Source: JBMTVN01 sp046047235
GTDB lineage: Bacteria > Verrucomicrobiota > Verrucomicrobiia > Limisphaerales > JAHDYP01
Length of the DNA: 7,327 bases
Reading direction: 5' to 3'
Assembly: GCA_046047235.1 (NCBI GenBank)
Contig: JBJOII010000180.1
Location: 1-7,327 of the forward strand
Below are positions 5,998 through 7,327 of the stretch, in pieces. Each line of letters begins with the position of its first letter. Within the stretch, counting starts at the first letter, position 1. The notes under the pieces are model-generated. The model was not told where the DNA came from, did not search any database, and saw only the letters and a list, made by a program, of their open reading frames with translations. Position numbers and translations under genes: made by a program.

Positions 5998-7326
5998 TTA
6001 GAGGGAGATGATCGTCGCAGTGGCTTGGCCACCAGCGGACGATGTCACCGTTACGGTCTCACCATTCAACGCCTGGATGCTACTGGTGAACCGGGCTCGG
6101 CAGTTGCCTTGGGCATCCGCGTTGCCAGAGCCGATGCGCTTGCCATCGGAAGGATTCCCGAGCCACAGGGTCAGTGTGCTGTTCGGGCTGGTGGTAGTCC
6201 CGGTCATGTCATACATACCGCGACGGGATACGTAATAAACCTTGGCCGTGACATCATCCGCCTCAACCACCGGAGCCGGAACCAGCTCGACGGTAACCGT
6301 GGCGGTGCTTACAGCGCCTGCAGCGTCAGCGATGCTGTAGATGAACGCGTCTGTCCCGGAGAATCCGGCATTGGGAGTATAGACGACCTTTCTGTCTACA
6401 GTGCTCCAGACAGCGGTTCCATTGGCAGGGGCCGTTATAATGGTCACCGAATCAGGCTGAATATCCCCGTTACCATCAGGATCCGAGTCGTTGCCCAGCA
6501 CGTCGATTTTCGGCTGGTCGTCCTGGCCTACAGTGACGGAGTCATCGTTTGCGATCGGAGCATCATTCACGGAGTTGACCGTGACCCGCACCACTGCGGT
6601 GTTGGAGGCCGTTCCCGAGGCGTCAACGACCCGGTAGCTGAATAAATCAACACCGTTGAAGTTGGCGTTCGGCATGTAGCTTACGGTGCCGTCTGCATTC
6701 ACCACCGCTGTGCCATTCACCGGGGCGGCCACCAGCTGAACTCCATCGACCGGCAACACACCGTCGGGATCCACGTCATTGCCAAGCACGTTGATCGAGA
6801 CAGAGGTATCCTCGTCCACGGACGCGGAATCATCGGAGGCCACTGGAGCATCATTCACGGAATTGACCGTGATACGAACAACGGCGGTGTTGGAAGCCGT
6901 TCCCGAGGCGTCAACCACCCGGTAGCTGAACTGGTCAGCTCCGTTGAAGTTCGCGTTCGGAGTGTAACTCACCGTGCCGTCTGCGTTCACCACCGCAGTG
7001 CCGTTGACCGGGGCGGCCACCAGCTGAACTCCGTCAACCGGAAGCGCACCGTCGGGATCCACGTCATTGCCCAGGACGTTGATCGAGACAGACGAATCCT
7101 CGTCCACGGACGCGGAATCATCGGAGGCCACGGGTGCATCATTCAAGGAGTTGACCGTGATACGAACAACGGCCGTGTTGGAAGCAGCTCCATCGGCGTC
7201 CACGACGCGGTAGCTGAACTGGTCGGCTCCGTTGAAGTTCGCATTTGGCGTGTAGCTGACGGTGCCGTCCGCATTCACCACCGCCGTGCCATTGACGGGG
7301 GCGGCCACCAGCTGAACCCCATCAAG
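5998..7326 (-). CDS. Large repetitive Ig/cadherin-like domain protein, C-terminal 442 residues (5' end outside window)
   Basis: The frame is open to the window edge (LDGVQLVAAPVNG), so the start is missing and the GTG at 7306-7308 is only an internal Val codon. The protein consists of tandem bacterial Ig-like (cadherin-like) domains of about 96 residues. Each contains NDAPVASDDS, INVLGNDVDPDG, APVNGTAV, DGTVSYTPNANFNG and FSYRVVDA, then a TAVVRITVN strand. In order: a partial domain (7144-7326), domains at 6856-7143, 6568-6855 and 6280-6567 (the last divergent), then a distinct module at 6001-6279 with YYVSRRGMYDMTGTT, LGNPSDGKRIG and many Thr/Val strands. Such proteins are usually secreted or surface-anchored, with the repeats as stalks; DPDG and DEDS acidic stretches suggest calcium binding. 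I see no LPXTG, PEP-CTERM or transmembrane anchor at the C-terminus, which ends ATIISL before TAA. The actual function (adhesin, enzyme stalk) lies in the unseen N-terminus. Codon use is mixed (many CTG, GTG, GAT), unlike the operon. Confidence 0.85.
   Translation of the reverse strand, partial: LDGVQLVAAPVNGTAVVNADGTVSYTPNANFNGADQFSYRVVDADGAASNTAVVRITVNSLNDAPVASDDSASVDEDSSVSINVLGNDVDPDGALPVDGVQLVAAPVNGTAVVNADGTVSYTPNANFNGADQFSYRVVDASGTASNTAVVRITVNSVNDAPVASDDSASVDEDTSVSINVLGNDVDPDGVLPVDGVQLVAAPVNGTAVVNADGTVSYMPNANFNGVDLFSYRVVDASGTASNTAVVRVTVNSVNDAPIANDDSVTVGQDDQPKIDVLGNDSDPDGNGDIQPDSVTIITAPANGTAVWSTVDRKVVYTPNAGFSGTDAFIYSIADAAGAVSTATVTVELVPAPVVEADDVTAKVYYVSRRGMYDMTGTTTSPNSTLTLWLGNPSDGKRIGSGNADAQGNCRARFTSSIQALNGETVTVTSSAGGQATATIISL
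6439..7308 (-). repeat. Tandem 288-bp coding repeats
   Basis: Units at 7021-7308 and 6733-7020 encode 96-residue repeats differing at only about five residues (Asp/Ser and Ala/Thr in the VVDA..G segment, Leu/Val, Ser/Thr, Ala/Val). A third unit at 6439-6732 begins the same way and then diverges after NDAPI. Repeats this similar suggest recent duplication or gene conversion, and more copies probably lie beyond the window edge. Confidence 0.9.
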
Positions 7327-7327
7327 C

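Noticed and set aside
6025..6645. + strand frame opposite the Ig-domain gene
   Set aside because: It lies antisense to clearly conserved Ig-like domains and shows no motifs of its own.

Overview
The window carries a bacterial gene cluster that looks like terpenoid biosynthesis on the + strand (1-5133), a gene-poor stretch with palindromes (5134-5997), and the 3' end of a repetitive Ig-like-domain protein gene on the - strand (5998 to the window edge). The cluster is GC-rich with a very strong preference for C in the third codon position (CTC, GCC, CGC, CCC), and its three complete genes have no recognisable Shine-Dalgarno sequences. This, together with a squalene-hopene-cyclase-like enzyme and the style of the radical SAM protein, suggests a PVC-type bacterium (Verrucomicrobia, Planctomycetes, Lentisphaerae or relatives). 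That placement is a tentative inference, not something the sequence proves.

Terpenoid cluster: (1) the C-terminal part of a radical SAM protein, whose 3' end is disturbed by two direct duplications, one of which shifts the frame; (2) a 577-aa fusion of a Cys-rich DUF116 domain with an all-trans polyprenyl diphosphate synthase; (3) a 296-aa protein of prenyltransferase/squalene-oxidase repeats that appears to lack two of the three zinc ligands of protein prenyltransferases; (4) a 597-aa class II terpene cyclase of the squalene-hopene cyclase superfamily with an intact DxDD motif. Genes 2-3 and 3-4 overlap by ATGA, and gene 2 begins 8 bp after the radical SAM stop, so this is one operon, probably continuing upstream of the window. 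The simplest model is that the synthase makes a long prenyl diphosphate, the DxDD cyclase cyclises it or a derivative by protonation, and the radical SAM protein and the repeat protein carry out or assist further steps. The product cannot be read from the sequence. No squalene/phytoene synthase is in view.

Gene-poor stretch: a 40-bp near-perfect palindrome follows the operon, then scraps of possible - strand coding sequence, a separate 27-bp near-palindrome, and a good intrinsic terminator serving the - strand gene.

- strand gene: the last 442 residues of a large, probably surface-exposed protein. It contains tandem 96-residue Ig/cadherin-like domains, two of them nearly identical, followed by a distinct C-terminal module. 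Its codon usage is much less C-biased than the operon's.
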